64,000 bases of DNA from Poseidonibacter ostreae (GCF_009208055.1 NZ_WFKI01000010.1:1-64000), one strand, 5' to 3'; counted from the stretch's first letter, positions 8,970 to 18,071 are shown. The notes: generated by a model from the sequence alone, not told the origin. Program-made: numbers and translations.

Positions 8970-9647
8970 TTAAGAAAGTAGTTTTAGTAGTTCTTTTGCT
9001 ACAGCTTGCGATGAAGCTGGGTTTTGTCCTGTAATAAGTTTACCATCAGTAATCGCATATGAATTCCAGTCATCTACTTTTGAGTAGTTTGCACCTTTAG
9101 AGATTAGTTCATCTTCAAGTAAGAATGGAACAACATTTGTTAATTGAACTGCTTCTTCTTCAGTATTACTAAAAGCAGTAAGATTTTTACCTTTTACTAG
9201 ATAGTCTCCATTTTCTAATTTTACATTTACTAAAACAGAAGGGGCATGACATACTGAAGCTACTGGTTTATTTGCTTTTACAAAGGCTTGGATTAAAGAT
9301 ATTGAGTCTTTATCATTTGTTAAATCCCATAAAGGACCATGGCCACCTGGATACATAATCGCATCAAAATCTTCTTCTTTTACGCTTGATAGTTTTACAG
9401 TATTTGCTAGTGCTTCATTTCCTTTTGCATCTTCTTTAAATCTATTTGTAGCTTCTGTATGAAAATCAGGTGCATCACTATTTGGATCAAGTGGTGGTAA
9501 TCCACCTTTTGGAGATGCTAGTGTAATACTTGCTCCTGCATCAAGAAGTGTGTAGTATGGTGAAGCAAACTCTTCTAACCAAAATCCAGTTTTATGTTCT
9601 GTGTCGCCTAATTTATCATGTGAAGTAAGTACTATAAGAATATTCAT
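8970..9647 (-). CDS. DJ-1/PfpI type 1 glutamine amidotransferase-like protein
   Basis: 225 residues of the HchA/Hsp31-like branch. The nucleophile elbow is SVCHAPSVL with C133-H134, an acidic partner is likely E26 in WLEEFASPYY, and YPGGHGPLWDL (99-109) forms the oxyanion region. Proteins of this type act as cofactor-independent glyoxalases or deglycases on methylglyoxal, or as holding chaperones. AAAGGAAA precedes the start, and its own terminator follows. Together with the YqhD- and YqhC-like genes it suggests an electrophile/aldehyde response. Confidence 0.88.
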   Translation of the reverse strand: MNILIVLTSHDKLGDTEHKTGFWLEEFASPYYTLLDAGASITLASPKGGLPPLDPNSDAPDFHTEATNRFKEDAKGNEALANTVKLSSVKEEDFDAIMYPGGHGPLWDLTNDKDSISLIQAFVKANKPVASVCHAPSVLVNVKLENGDYLVKGKNLTAFSNTEEEAVQLTNVVPFLLEDELISKGANYSKVDDWNSYAITDGKLITGQNPASSQAVAKELLKLLS

Positions 9648-9676
9648 ATTTTTCCTTTAATTATTTTAATTTGAGA

Positions 9677-9682
9677 TATTAT
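9677..9682 (-). promoter_or_regulatory. Candidate -10 of the DJ-1/PfpI gene
   Basis: Reverse-strand TATAAT (plus-strand ATTATA) 30 bp before the start codon at 9647; a second TATAAT lies at 9722-9727. Confidence 0.3.
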
Positions 9683-9734
9683 AGGGGATTGTTAAAAGTA
9701 TATGAATGGTTAATTCTATAAATTATATGTAAAT

Positions 9735-9856
9735 TTCTACAAAATCGAATTTTTTTAAGGGATTAAATAATATTCCTAAGTTTTAATTTAAGGAGAAAGG
9801 GGAGTCAATGAGTGTTGACCTACTTAGGAATACAAAAAAGTCGAACTTTTTATAAG
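9735..9856 (+). ncRNA. Possible structured small RNA or leader in the 9648-9917 spacer
   Basis: The 270-bp spacer contains more structure than its neighbours. ATTCCTAAG (9772-9780) pairs with CTTAGGAAT (9823-9831), enclosing GTCAA/TTGAC (9804-9808 and 9815-9819). The element is followed by AAAAAGT-CGA-ACTTTTT (9835-9851), a terminator-like hairpin; a similar AAAAT-CGA-ATTTT hairpin lies at about 9741-9753. Five GGA-containing purine runs fall between 9681 and 9830. The strand is not certain. A 15-codon ATG frame with AAGGAG upstream (9809-9856) also fits, so a short leader peptide is an alternative. No known RNA family was recognised. Confidence 0.3.
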
Positions 9857-9917
9857 AGAAGTATAATTGAAAAAAATAGCAAAATAATCGAATAAAATTA
9901 AAGATTATTGGCTTTTT

Positions 9918-10964
9918 TTAATTTTTTGTTTTTACTCGTCTAATCTCTTTCATTTTAGTCCTTGCAACTTCTCTCATATCAATATTGGTATCAAGCTCAT
10001 CAACAATTTCAACACCTAAAAGTGTTTCAACGGCATCTTCAAGGGTTACAACACCTTTTGTTTGTTCATAATTATCAACTACAATAAACATATGTTCTTT
10101 TTTGATTAAGAAAAGGTCTATAAGTTTAGAAATAGGAATATTCTCGTTTACACTAAAAATAGGCTTTATTATCTTTTCTTTATTTTCTATATTATTTTCA
10201 ATATACTCGTAAAAATACTCTTTTGAAATAACAACTCCAATAATATCATCAATACTTTCTTTATAAACAGGAACCCTTGAGTACTCTTTAAATTTCTCTA
10301 AATCTAAAATCTTGTGAGTTTTAAAACTATTAATTAAATCATCTTTTTGTACAGAAAAAAGTACACTTCTTGGTGTAAATATATCTCTAACTTTTATTTC
10401 ATTTAATTGTAAAAGATTTTCAATTACACCACTTTCTTTTTCTCTTAAAATCCCACTTTCTTCTGCTATATTTGCAGTTGCTATGATTTCTTCTTTTGTT
10501 ATTGTCTCTTTATCTGTAGGAGTTATATAGTTCGTGATTTTATTTAAAATAATAAGTAAAGGGTAAGTTACAAAGATTAAAATTTTTATAGTTCTTGTTG
10601 AAAACCCAGATAAACTTCTCCAATAATATGCTCCTAATGTTTTTGGAATAATCTCAGAAAAAACTAGAATTAAAAGTGTAAGAATTGCAGAGATATGAAA
10701 CATATAATCTTCACCAAACATTTTAGCTGCTTCACTACCAACGCCAGCAGCACCTAATGTGTGAGCAAAAGTATTTAGAGTTAAAATTGCTGCAATAGAA
10801 TAATCAATATTTTTCTTCTGTTTTTGCATTTCATTACCAAGCTTATTATTCTTTTGTTTAGTAAGCTTTATATGAGAAGCACTAATTGATAAGAGAACTG
10901 CTTCAAGTATGGAGCATAAAAAGGAGACGCCAACGGCTATTAGAAAGTAAGTAAGTATTAGCAT
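9918..10964 (-). CDS. DUF21-CBS (CNNM/HlyC-CorC type) membrane protein
   Basis: 348 residues. An N-terminal DUF21/CNNM membrane region with about four hydrophobic stretches (residues 1-145) is followed by a pair of CBS motifs (RDIFTPRSVLFSV near 190; SRVPVYKESIDDIIGVV near 230; DNYEQTKGVVTLEDAVETLLG near 300). The CorC_HlyC C-terminal domain found in longer members is absent, giving the short form. Relatives are linked to magnesium/cobalt efflux, but specificity cannot be read here. AGGAC precedes the start. Divergent from torA. Confidence 0.85.
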   Translation of the reverse strand: MLILTYFLIAVGVSFLCSILEAVLLSISASHIKLTKQKNNKLGNEMQKQKKNIDYSIAAILTLNTFAHTLGAAGVGSEAAKMFGEDYMFHISAILTLLILVFSEIIPKTLGAYYWRSLSGFSTRTIKILIFVTYPLLIILNKITNYITPTDKETITKEEIIATANIAEESGILREKESGVIENLLQLNEIKVRDIFTPRSVLFSVQKDDLINSFKTHKILDLEKFKEYSRVPVYKESIDDIIGVVISKEYFYEYIENNIENKEKIIKPIFSVNENIPISKLIDLFLIKKEHMFIVVDNYEQTKGVVTLEDAVETLLGVEIVDELDTNIDMREVARTKMKEIRRVKTKN

Positions 10965-11105
10965 TTAAAGTCCTGTAAAATATTTTATATAAAAACTATG
11001 ATAAAAGCATATCAAAAAAATATAAGAAAGTTTAGATTTATCGATTATTTTGCTCTTTTTTATAGTTACACTTCTTTCATAATTAATCCAAGTTAAGGAA
11101 AAGAA

Positions 11106-13514
11106 ATGAAAATTGAAAGAAGAAATTTTTTAAAAAAAGGTGCAATAGGGACAGCTGTTATTGCTGCTAGTACTACAATAAGTGGTGCTGCTGCAAATAT
11201 TATGGAATCAAGAACTAAAAAAATTCCAAGTGCTTCTCACTTTGGACCTTTTTATGCTCATGTAAGAGATGATAAAATTATTGATATCACTTCACAATTA
11301 GATTCAGATGCAAACCCAACAGTAATTGTAAAAGGTTTAGCCGATAGAAATACTTCAAACTCAAGAGTTAAATATCCAGTAGTAAGAAAGTCTTACTTAG
11401 AAGGAAAAGGTCGAGGCGATTTAAGAGGTAAAGAAGAGTTTGTTAGAGTTTCATGGGAAACAGCACTTGATTTAGCTGCAGATGCAATTAAAAGAGCACA
11501 GAAAAAAGGTGGTAATGAAGCACTCTACAACGCATCTTATGGTGGTTGGTCTATTCCAGGAGCTTTTAAACCAAATGTTTTAGCTGGAAGATTCTTTAAC
11601 CAAATTGGTGGAGCTGTTGGAACTGCTGGTGAGTATTCAAATGGTGCTGCTGGTCCTGTAAACCCAGGAGTTGTTGGGGATATGGAAGTTTATTCTATTC
11701 AAACTGCACATGAGCAAATTATCAAACATACTGAAGTTATGGTTTTATGGGGAGCTGATTTATACAAAACTAATAGAGCAGGTTATTCAGTACCAAATCA
11801 CAGATGTTATGATGCTTATGAAGAGTACAAAAAAGCTGGTATGAAAGTAATTCTAATTGACCCTATTTATAATTCATCTGGACAAGAGTTTAAAGCTGAT
11901 TGGATTAAAATTAGACCAGGTTCTGATGTTGCAATGATGATGGCAATGATGCATCATTTATATAAAACTGGTAAATATGATAAAGCATTTATTGAAAAAT
12001 ATACTCATGGATTTGATAAGTTTTTACCATATCTTTTAGGAAAAACAGATGGAATTCCTAAAACTGCAAAATGGGCTGAAAAATTAACAGAAGTACCTGC
12101 TAAAACAATTGAGCAATTAGCTGAATTAATGGTTTCTAAAAGAACTATGATTGCAGGAAACTGGGCAATGCAAAGAGCAGCACACGGTGAACAAGTTGAT
12201 TGGTCTATAATTACTTTAGCTTCGATGCTTGGACAAATTGGATTACCAGGTGGTGGTTTTGGTTTCTCTATGCATTATGAAGGTGGTGGTGATGCTGCAT
12301 CTGGAAAAAGAACTGTTGGTGGATTAAGTCAAGGAAAAGGTGGTGCGGTAACTCTTACTATTCCAGCTTCAAGAATGAGTGATTTAATTAATAAACCAGG
12401 TGAAACTGTTACTTATAAAGGTAAAACTATTAAGTATCCAAAAGTTGAGTTTATGTTAAGTGCAGGTGGTTCACCAATTGGACATCAACCAAATGTAAAT
12501 GAGCTAATAAAAGCTATGAGAACATTAGATACTGTTGTTGTTATAGAACCATGGTGGACACCAACTGCTAAAATGGCAGATATTGTTTTTCCTGCAACTA
12601 CAACTTTAGAAAGAGATGATATTGCTTCTGGTATGTCGTATTCAAATGATAGAATTTTTGCAATGAGAAAAGTAGTTGATGCTAGATATGAGTCAAAAGA
12701 TGATTATGAAATCTTTACTGAATTAGCAAAAAGGTTTGGAACTGAAAAAAGATTTACAAGAGATAGAACGCCTATGCAATGGATTCAAAGATTATACAAA
12801 AGATCTTATGCAAATAAAGTAATGAAAATTGCTTTTGAAGATTTCTGGGAAAAAGGAAGTGTTCATTATGATATTCCTGATGAAGCTAGAAAATATGTTA
12901 GACATGAAGCGTTTAGAAAAGACCCTGTAGCAAATGCACTTAAAACAGAAACTGGGAAAATTCAAATTTTTTCTGAAAAGTTTGAAAGTTATAAATATAA
13001 AGACTTTAAAGGTCATCCAATATGGATGGAGCCAGAAGAGTGGTTAGGGAATAAAGAATTAGCAAAAAAATATCCATTACACTTAGTATCACCACATCCA
13101 ACATTTAGAATCCATACACAAATGGATAATACTTGGGTACAAAATGTGCATAAAGTACAAGGCAGAGAGCCAATTAGAATTTCTCCAAATGATGCTAAAA
13201 AATTTGGTGTAAAAGATGGCGAGATTGTAGAGGTATATAATAATAGAGGGAGTATTTTAGCAGGTGTAGTAGTTACAAATACTATTAGAGATGGTGTTGC
13301 AGCAATTGAGGAAGGGGCTTGGTATTCTCCTGAAGATAGTTCAAAAGAGAATTCAAGATGTAATTCTGGACAAGTTAATGTATTAACTTCATCAAGACCA
13401 ACATCTCAAATGGCAAATGCAACAACAGTAAACTCAACACTAGTTTCAATTAAAAAAGTGGATGTTGTTTCTCCAAATGTGGCATATAATCCACCAAAAA
13501 TTCAAGGAGCTTAA
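11106..13514 (+). CDS. torA: TMAO/DMSO-type molybdopterin reductase (TorA-like), Tat-exported
   Basis: 802 residues. The Tat signal ERRNFLKKGAIG (4-15) targets the folded enzyme to the periplasm. Serine-ligated Mo-bisMGD family: YGGWS at 145-149, with S149 the expected molybdenum ligand; no N-terminal Cys cluster for an iron-sulfur centre, as in TorA/BisC rather than DmsA. VMVLWGADLYKTNRAGY and the C-terminal dinucleotide-binding region fit. It reduces TMAO or related N- or S-oxides as terminal electron acceptor. AAGGAAA precedes the ATG. A monoheme cytochrome gene starts 2 bp after the stop. The exact substrate is inferred from the family. Confidence 0.9.
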   Translation: MKIERRNFLKKGAIGTAVIAASTTISGAAANIMESRTKKIPSASHFGPFYAHVRDDKIIDITSQLDSDANPTVIVKGLADRNTSNSRVKYPVVRKSYLEGKGRGDLRGKEEFVRVSWETALDLAADAIKRAQKKGGNEALYNASYGGWSIPGAFKPNVLAGRFFNQIGGAVGTAGEYSNGAAGPVNPGVVGDMEVYSIQTAHEQIIKHTEVMVLWGADLYKTNRAGYSVPNHRCYDAYEEYKKAGMKVILIDPIYNSSGQEFKADWIKIRPGSDVAMMMAMMHHLYKTGKYDKAFIEKYTHGFDKFLPYLLGKTDGIPKTAKWAEKLTEVPAKTIEQLAELMVSKRTMIAGNWAMQRAAHGEQVDWSIITLASMLGQIGLPGGGFGFSMHYEGGGDAASGKRTVGGLSQGKGGAVTLTIPASRMSDLINKPGETVTYKGKTIKYPKVEFMLSAGGSPIGHQPNVNELIKAMRTLDTVVVIEPWWTPTAKMADIVFPATTTLERDDIASGMSYSNDRIFAMRKVVDARYESKDDYEIFTELAKRFGTEKRFTRDRTPMQWIQRLYKRSYANKVMKIAFEDFWEKGSVHYDIPDEARKYVRHEAFRKDPVANALKTETGKIQIFSEKFESYKYKDFKGHPIWMEPEEWLGNKELAKKYPLHLVSPHPTFRIHTQMDNTWVQNVHKVQGREPIRISPNDAKKFGVKDGEIVEVYNNRGSILAGVVVTNTIRDGVAAIEEGAWYSPEDSSKENSRCNSGQVNVLTSSRPTSQMANATTVNSTLVSIKKVDVVSPNVAYNPPKIQGA

Positions 13515-13516
13515 TT

Positions 13517-14071
13517 ATGAAAGCTATTTTAAAAAAATTATTAATAACATTACTTGCAGTAGGGAGTTTTTCCCTACTAAGTGCTAATGAAATGTACATC
13601 TTCCAAACAGCAGATGTAAAAATTGATAATAATAAAGCAAAACTTTATATTGGTACGCCTGTAAAAGTACTAAAAGATGTTGATGATAAGAATTCGTTAG
13701 TTGAATTTTCAGGAATGGTTTTTGCTAATAAGCTTTACATAAATAAAGATAAATCACTTTTATTAGCATCAGTAGAAAAAAGTACTTTTGGAAAAGATGG
13801 TGAAATAAAAAAAGTTCAAGCAATAATTGAAAAAGGTTATTTAGCTAATAATCCACTTGAAATTTGGGAGGAACATGAAGAGTTCTTTTATGAAAACTGT
13901 ACACAATGTCATGCCGCACACGCACCAACAGAACATTCAATGTTAGAATGGGATGCTATTTTACAAACAATGAATGGTTTTGCACAACTTGATGCCCAAG
14001 AAGCAGCTTATTTAGCAAGATTTGTAAAAGCTACATCTAATAATGGATTTTATCCAAAAGCAAAAAAGTAA
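13517..14071 (+). CDS. Periplasmic monoheme c-type cytochrome, electron donor to TorA-like reductase
   Basis: 184 residues with a signal peptide (MKAILKKLLITLLAVGSFSLLSA), a beta-rich domain, and one heme site CTQCH (C128, C131, H132). It resembles the C-terminal monoheme domain of TorC without the N-terminal pentaheme NapC/NirT part; a comparable short cytochrome accompanies the TorA homologue in Campylobacter jejuni (from memory). It probably carries electrons from the quinol pool to the reductase. AGGAGC lies inside the end of torA, so translation is likely coupled. Confidence 0.85.
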   Translation: MKAILKKLLITLLAVGSFSLLSANEMYIFQTADVKIDNNKAKLYIGTPVKVLKDVDDKNSLVEFSGMVFANKLYINKDKSLLLASVEKSTFGKDGEIKKVQAIIEKGYLANNPLEIWEEHEEFFYENCTQCHAAHAPTEHSMLEWDAILQTMNGFAQLDAQEAAYLARFVKATSNNGFYPKAKK

Positions 14072-14103
14072 AAATTAAGTATAATTAGCAAAAAGGAGAG
14101 ATT

Positions 14104-14790
14104 ATGAAAAAAGATGTACTTGAAAAATTACAAAACTTGACTCTTCTTTATGCTGAAGATGAGGTAGGAATTAGAGAAAATATTGCAGATTCTCTACGAT
14201 ACTATGTAAAAGAAGTTTATGAAGCAAATGATGGAGAGGAAGGATATGAATTATATCTTGAAAAAACTCCTGATATTATATTAAGTGATATTCATATGCC
14301 AAATGTAAATGGTATTGAATTTATAAAAAAAGTTAGACAAATAGATAAAAATATTCCAGTTGTTATGATAACTGCTCATACAGATAAAGAGTATTTACTT
14401 GAAGCAGTTGAATTACATATGGAAAAATATATTGTAAAACCTCTTGATTTAGATGAGTTATTTGAATCTTTAGATAAATGTATAACCCTGCTAGACTCAA
14501 ATAGAAAAGTTATATTAAAAGTTGATAAAGATTATGTTTATGATTATGATTTAAAAGAATTAAAATATAAAGACGAAAGTATTATTTTAAATAAAAAAGA
14601 GATGACTTTTTTAGAAGTGCTAATCTCTAATCAGAATAGAATTGTAAATTATGAAGAGTTACAAGATAAAGTTTGGGGTGATGATATTATGACAGATAGT
14701 GCATTACGCTCACTTGTAAGAAATTTACGAAAAAAACTTCCTACGGATTTACTTTTTAATTTATCCGGAGTAGGATATAGACTTGTATAA
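14104..14790 (+). CDS. OmpR-type response regulator of the Tor-like locus
   Basis: 228 residues. Receiver domain with acidic pocket AEDE (17-20), phosphoacceptor D62 (ILSDIHMPNVNG) and K in IVKPLD, followed by a winged-helix output domain (NKKEMTFLEVLIS...DSALRSLVRNLRKKLP...GVGYRLV). AAGGAGA precedes the ATG, 32 bp after the cytochrome gene. Its last 8 bases overlap the periplasmic binding protein gene, so the response regulator, binding protein and kinase form one transcription unit. By position it should regulate the reductase genes, as TorR does. Confidence 0.9.
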   Translation: MKKDVLEKLQNLTLLYAEDEVGIRENIADSLRYYVKEVYEANDGEEGYELYLEKTPDIILSDIHMPNVNGIEFIKKVRQIDKNIPVVMITAHTDKEYLLEAVELHMEKYIVKPLDLDELFESLDKCITLLDSNRKVILKVDKDYVYDYDLKELKYKDESIILNKKEMTFLEVLISNQNRIVNYEELQDKVWGDDIMTDSALRSLVRNLRKKLPTDLLFNLSGVGYRLV

Positions 14791-16423
14791 ACTAATACTT
14801 CTATTTTTTCTTGCATTTAATTTATTAAGTGCAAGTACTTTTAGGGAAGATAATTCTAAATTAAAACTTGCAAAACCCATGCATCCAAACTCACATATTA
14901 AAATATTTTTACCCTCAATACCTTATTCTTATGTATCAAAAACAATTAATTCTGGACTTGTACGCTCTACTGATAATGAAAGAGGATGGGAATATGATTT
15001 AGCTAAAGAGCATATAAGAGTAGATGATTATACATATATTTTTGAGCTTAGAGAAAATCTAAAATTTCAAAATGGAAAAGATTTTACAATGGATGATATT
15101 TTATTTAATTTTGAATTTTTTAAAAAGAATCCACTTTTATATACAAATATTGATAAAATTGATTTTGATATTATAAAACTTGATGAAAAAAGATTTAAAA
15201 TAGTTTTAAAACAAAAATATGAGATGTTTTTAACAGATTTAGCACGAATTTATTTTTATACCAAAGAGTACATAGAAAAATATAATCCAATAGGAGCAGA
15301 AACTGGGACAGCAACAAAAGTAGCTGGTGCTTATGGAATGGGACCATATATTTTAAAAAGTGGTTTTGCATTAGGAGAGAAACAGACTTCAAAGCTTGAA
15401 TTAATAGCAAATCCTTATTATTGGGATAAAAGATATCCAAAAATTAAAAAGGTTACAGTTTATACTCAACTTGATGTGAATAAGGCTTTAGATTCTATTG
15501 TTGAAAAGGAAGGGCAACTTGATATTATGCCAATTCCATTTAATAAAAAAATTAATGTACTAATGTCAAAATATTCAAAGCTTATAATAAAAGAATCTAC
15601 AAATAACTTTACAATATTTTTTAATCTAATAAATGGAAATAAAATACTTGAAAATAAAGATGTAAGAATTGCCTTGAATGAAGCAATAAATCAAGAAAAT
15701 CTTTTAAATTTTGTTTATAAAAAAGAAGGAAAAATATCTCCTTTTGCAACTTCGATAAACTATAAAGAGGTGAAAAAAATTGCAGCTAAAAATGAATACA
15801 AGAAATTTAATTTTAGTGAAAAAAAGAAAAAAGAGTTGCTCAATGGCTTAGAGTTAAATATTTTTACTCAAGATAGATTTATATTTTTATTTAAAGGCAT
15901 TGAATACCAATTGAAGAAATATGGTGTTAAATTAAAATATACAATTACAAGTAGTGAAAAAGATATATATGAACAACTTTTAAATACAAGGACTTCACAA
16001 AACAGTAAAAAATGGGATTTACTTATGTGGGGTAATGATGATTGGTATTACCAAAATCCTTGGACGGTATTTTTTGTTTATGAAAACGATTCTCCTTGGT
16101 CTACAATAAAGAATGATGAGGTAATGAATACTCTAATCACAAAATTTTTTGAAACAAAAACTAACTCTTTGGAATATGAAAAAATAGTAGAAAAGATACT
16201 TTATCAAGCACGAGAGATGGCATATACTTTAAGAGTTCCATCTTCTAATAAAGTATTAGCAGTAAATAAAGAAGTTGTTTTTAAACCTTATGGAGGAGGG
16301 ATAATCCCTCTTTGGAAAATAGAATTAACAAAAGATCATTGGTCAATTAGAAAAAATAATGAGTATTCAAAAAAATTACATACTCCTATAAAAACACAAA
16401 GAATTAAAAATGAAGTTAAATAA
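14783..16423 (+). CDS. SBP_bac_5-type periplasmic binding protein, probable sensor partner of the adjacent kinase
   Basis: 546 residues. Signal peptide MYKLILLFFLAFNLLSAS, then a family-5 (oligopeptide/nickel) solute-binding fold: TYIFELRENLKFQNGKDFT near residue 80, GMGPYILKS near 190, DVRIALNEAINQENLL near 295. No permease or ATPase gene is nearby. Instead the gene overlaps the response regulator (8 bp) and the kinase (14 bp). In E. coli a periplasmic protein, TorT, presents TMAO to TorS; here a structurally different binding protein sits in the same slot. I infer a sensing role. Start TTG at 14783 with GGAGTAGGA upstream. Confidence 0.82.
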   Translation: MYKLILLFFLAFNLLSASTFREDNSKLKLAKPMHPNSHIKIFLPSIPYSYVSKTINSGLVRSTDNERGWEYDLAKEHIRVDDYTYIFELRENLKFQNGKDFTMDDILFNFEFFKKNPLLYTNIDKIDFDIIKLDEKRFKIVLKQKYEMFLTDLARIYFYTKEYIEKYNPIGAETGTATKVAGAYGMGPYILKSGFALGEKQTSKLELIANPYYWDKRYPKIKKVTVYTQLDVNKALDSIVEKEGQLDIMPIPFNKKINVLMSKYSKLIIKESTNNFTIFFNLINGNKILENKDVRIALNEAINQENLLNFVYKKEGKISPFATSINYKEVKKIAAKNEYKKFNFSEKKKKELLNGLELNIFTQDRFIFLFKGIEYQLKKYGVKLKYTITSSEKDIYEQLLNTRTSQNSKKWDLLMWGNDDWYYQNPWTVFFVYENDSPWSTIKNDEVMNTLITKFFETKTNSLEYEKIVEKILYQAREMAYTLRVPSSNKVLAVNKEVVFKPYGGGIIPLWKIELTKDHWSIRKNNEYSKKLHTPIKTQRIKNEVK

Positions 16424-18071
16424 TATAAATATAAAAGTAAAGCTTGGAATACTATTTCTAATTTTGTGTATTTCTATTGCAGTTTTATCCTATAAAGCAA
16501 TAAATACAAGTGAGTATAATAAACAAACATTAAAAGTAGTACATAGTAAATCTCAAACTGTATTAGCAATGCAAGATAAGATTATCACGCCTTTATATAA
16601 ATTAAGAGAATTAACTCAGTCTTTAGTAATGGCTCCTAATAATGAGATTAGAGAAACTATTCAAAGCAATATGAACTTTCTTGTAAAGAGTCTTAAAAAT
16701 GAGTTTATACAACTAAAAGATACTCTTGTATTATTAGAATGGGATAGATATCAAGAATCAATTAAAACTACTAAAAAATATCTTGAAGATGAGTTTGAAG
16801 AGGGTGCATATGTAAATGTTACAACAACAAGTAGAGAACAGTTTAACCAATTATTAGAAAGTCTATTAGCAATTCAAAGTAACTCTTTAAATAATTCAAC
16901 AATTGCTTATGAAAAAGCAAGTAAAGAAGTAAAAGAGATTAAATTTGAAATTTTAATGGTGATTGTAATCGTACTTATTTTAGCAACATTTATAGGATGG
17001 TTAATTACAAGTAATATAATAAAATCAATTGATGTTGTTCAAGATGGATTGACAAACTTTTTTGAATATTTGCATCATAGAAAAAATAGTGTTAGAAAAA
17101 TTGAAATAAATTCAAAAGATGAATTTTATCAAATGGCACAGATGATAAATGAAAATGTCTCTGATATACAGAAAAATATTAGAGATAATGAAGAGCTGAT
17201 TAAAAATGCTACAAAGGTATTAGAAGATTTAAAAAGTGGGGACTTAAGTTCAAGGCTTACAAAACACAGTAATAACGAATCCTTAAATGAATTGAAAATT
17301 ATGATGAATAATATGATTGATAATTTGGAGTTTCAAGTACAAGAGCAAATTGATAAAAGGCTAGAGCAAGAACAATTGTTAATTCAGCAATCAAAACTAG
17401 CATCAATGGGTGAAATGATTGGTAATATTGCTCATCAATGGAGACAGCCTTTATCTCAAATCTCTGCTATTCACATGAATATGAAAATTACTTATGATTT
17501 TGATAAGTTTACAAAAGAGTATATAGATACAAAGATAAAAGAAGCAAATAAATTAACCTCTTATATGTCTCAAACAATATCAGATTTTCAAAACTTCTTT
17601 AAACCACAAGGTGAAAGAGAGTATTTCTCAGTTGAAAAAGCATGTCGTGATGCTTACCATATATTAGAATCATCACTAAAATATCATGGAATAAAAATAG
17701 AGTTTAATGTAATTGAAGATAGTAAAATTTTTGGTTATAAAAATGAATATTCACAAGTGATTTTAAATGTATTAAGTAATGCAAAAGATATTTTAATAGA
17801 GAGAAAAATAGAAAAACCAAATATAAATATAGAAATAAAAGAGGGTGAGAATTTTGCAATTGTAAAAATAAAAGATAATGCAAAAGGTGTTGAAAAAAAT
17901 ATTATAGATAAAATCTTTGAGCCATATTTTACAACAAGACATAAAACTCAAGGTACAGGTATTGGTTTATATATGTCAAAAAATATAATAGAGCGAAATA
18001 TGAATGGCTTTATTAATGTAAAGAATATAGAAAATGGAGCATTATTCACTATTAAGGTTTCAAAGAAGTAA
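16410..18071 (+). CDS. Membrane sensor histidine kinase of the Tor-like locus
   Basis: 553 residues. TM1 at about 10-28, a helical periplasmic region of about 150 residues, TM2 at about 181-199, then a long HAMP-like linker (205-305), a kinase core with phosphoacceptor H342 (MIGNIAHQWRQPLSQ) and an ATPase domain with the G box GTGIGLYMSKNI. The linker 215-305 (FFEYLH...NNESLNELK...NNMIDN) is strikingly like the one in the chemoreceptor at 32393. The start overlaps the binding-protein gene by 14 bp. No receiver or Hpt domain, unlike E. coli TorS, so this is a simple two-component kinase. Confidence 0.9.
   Translation: MKLNNINIKVKLGILFLILCISIAVLSYKAINTSEYNKQTLKVVHSKSQTVLAMQDKIITPLYKLRELTQSLVMAPNNEIRETIQSNMNFLVKSLKNEFIQLKDTLVLLEWDRYQESIKTTKKYLEDEFEEGAYVNVTTTSREQFNQLLESLLAIQSNSLNNSTIAYEKASKEVKEIKFEILMVIVIVLILATFIGWLITSNIIKSIDVVQDGLTNFFEYLHHRKNSVRKIEINSKDEFYQMAQMINENVSDIQKNIRDNEELIKNATKVLEDLKSGDLSSRLTKHSNNESLNELKIMMNNMIDNLEFQVQEQIDKRLEQEQLLIQQSKLASMGEMIGNIAHQWRQPLSQISAIHMNMKITYDFDKFTKEYIDTKIKEANKLTSYMSQTISDFQNFFKPQGEREYFSVEKACRDAYHILESSLKYHGIKIEFNVIEDSKIFGYKNEYSQVILNVLSNAKDILIERKIEKPNINIEIKEGENFAIVKIKDNAKGVEKNIIDKIFEPYFTTRHKTQGTGIGLYMSKNIIERNMNGFINVKNIENGALFTIKVSKK

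Noticed and set aside
9809..9856. 15-codon open frame with AAGGAG upstream
   Set aside because: Too short to call as a gene without conservation data; kept only as an alternative reading of the structured element.
14783..16423. Peptide or nickel ABC importer locus
   Set aside because: No permease or ATPase gene nearby; gene overlaps with regulator and kinase argue for sensing rather than transport.
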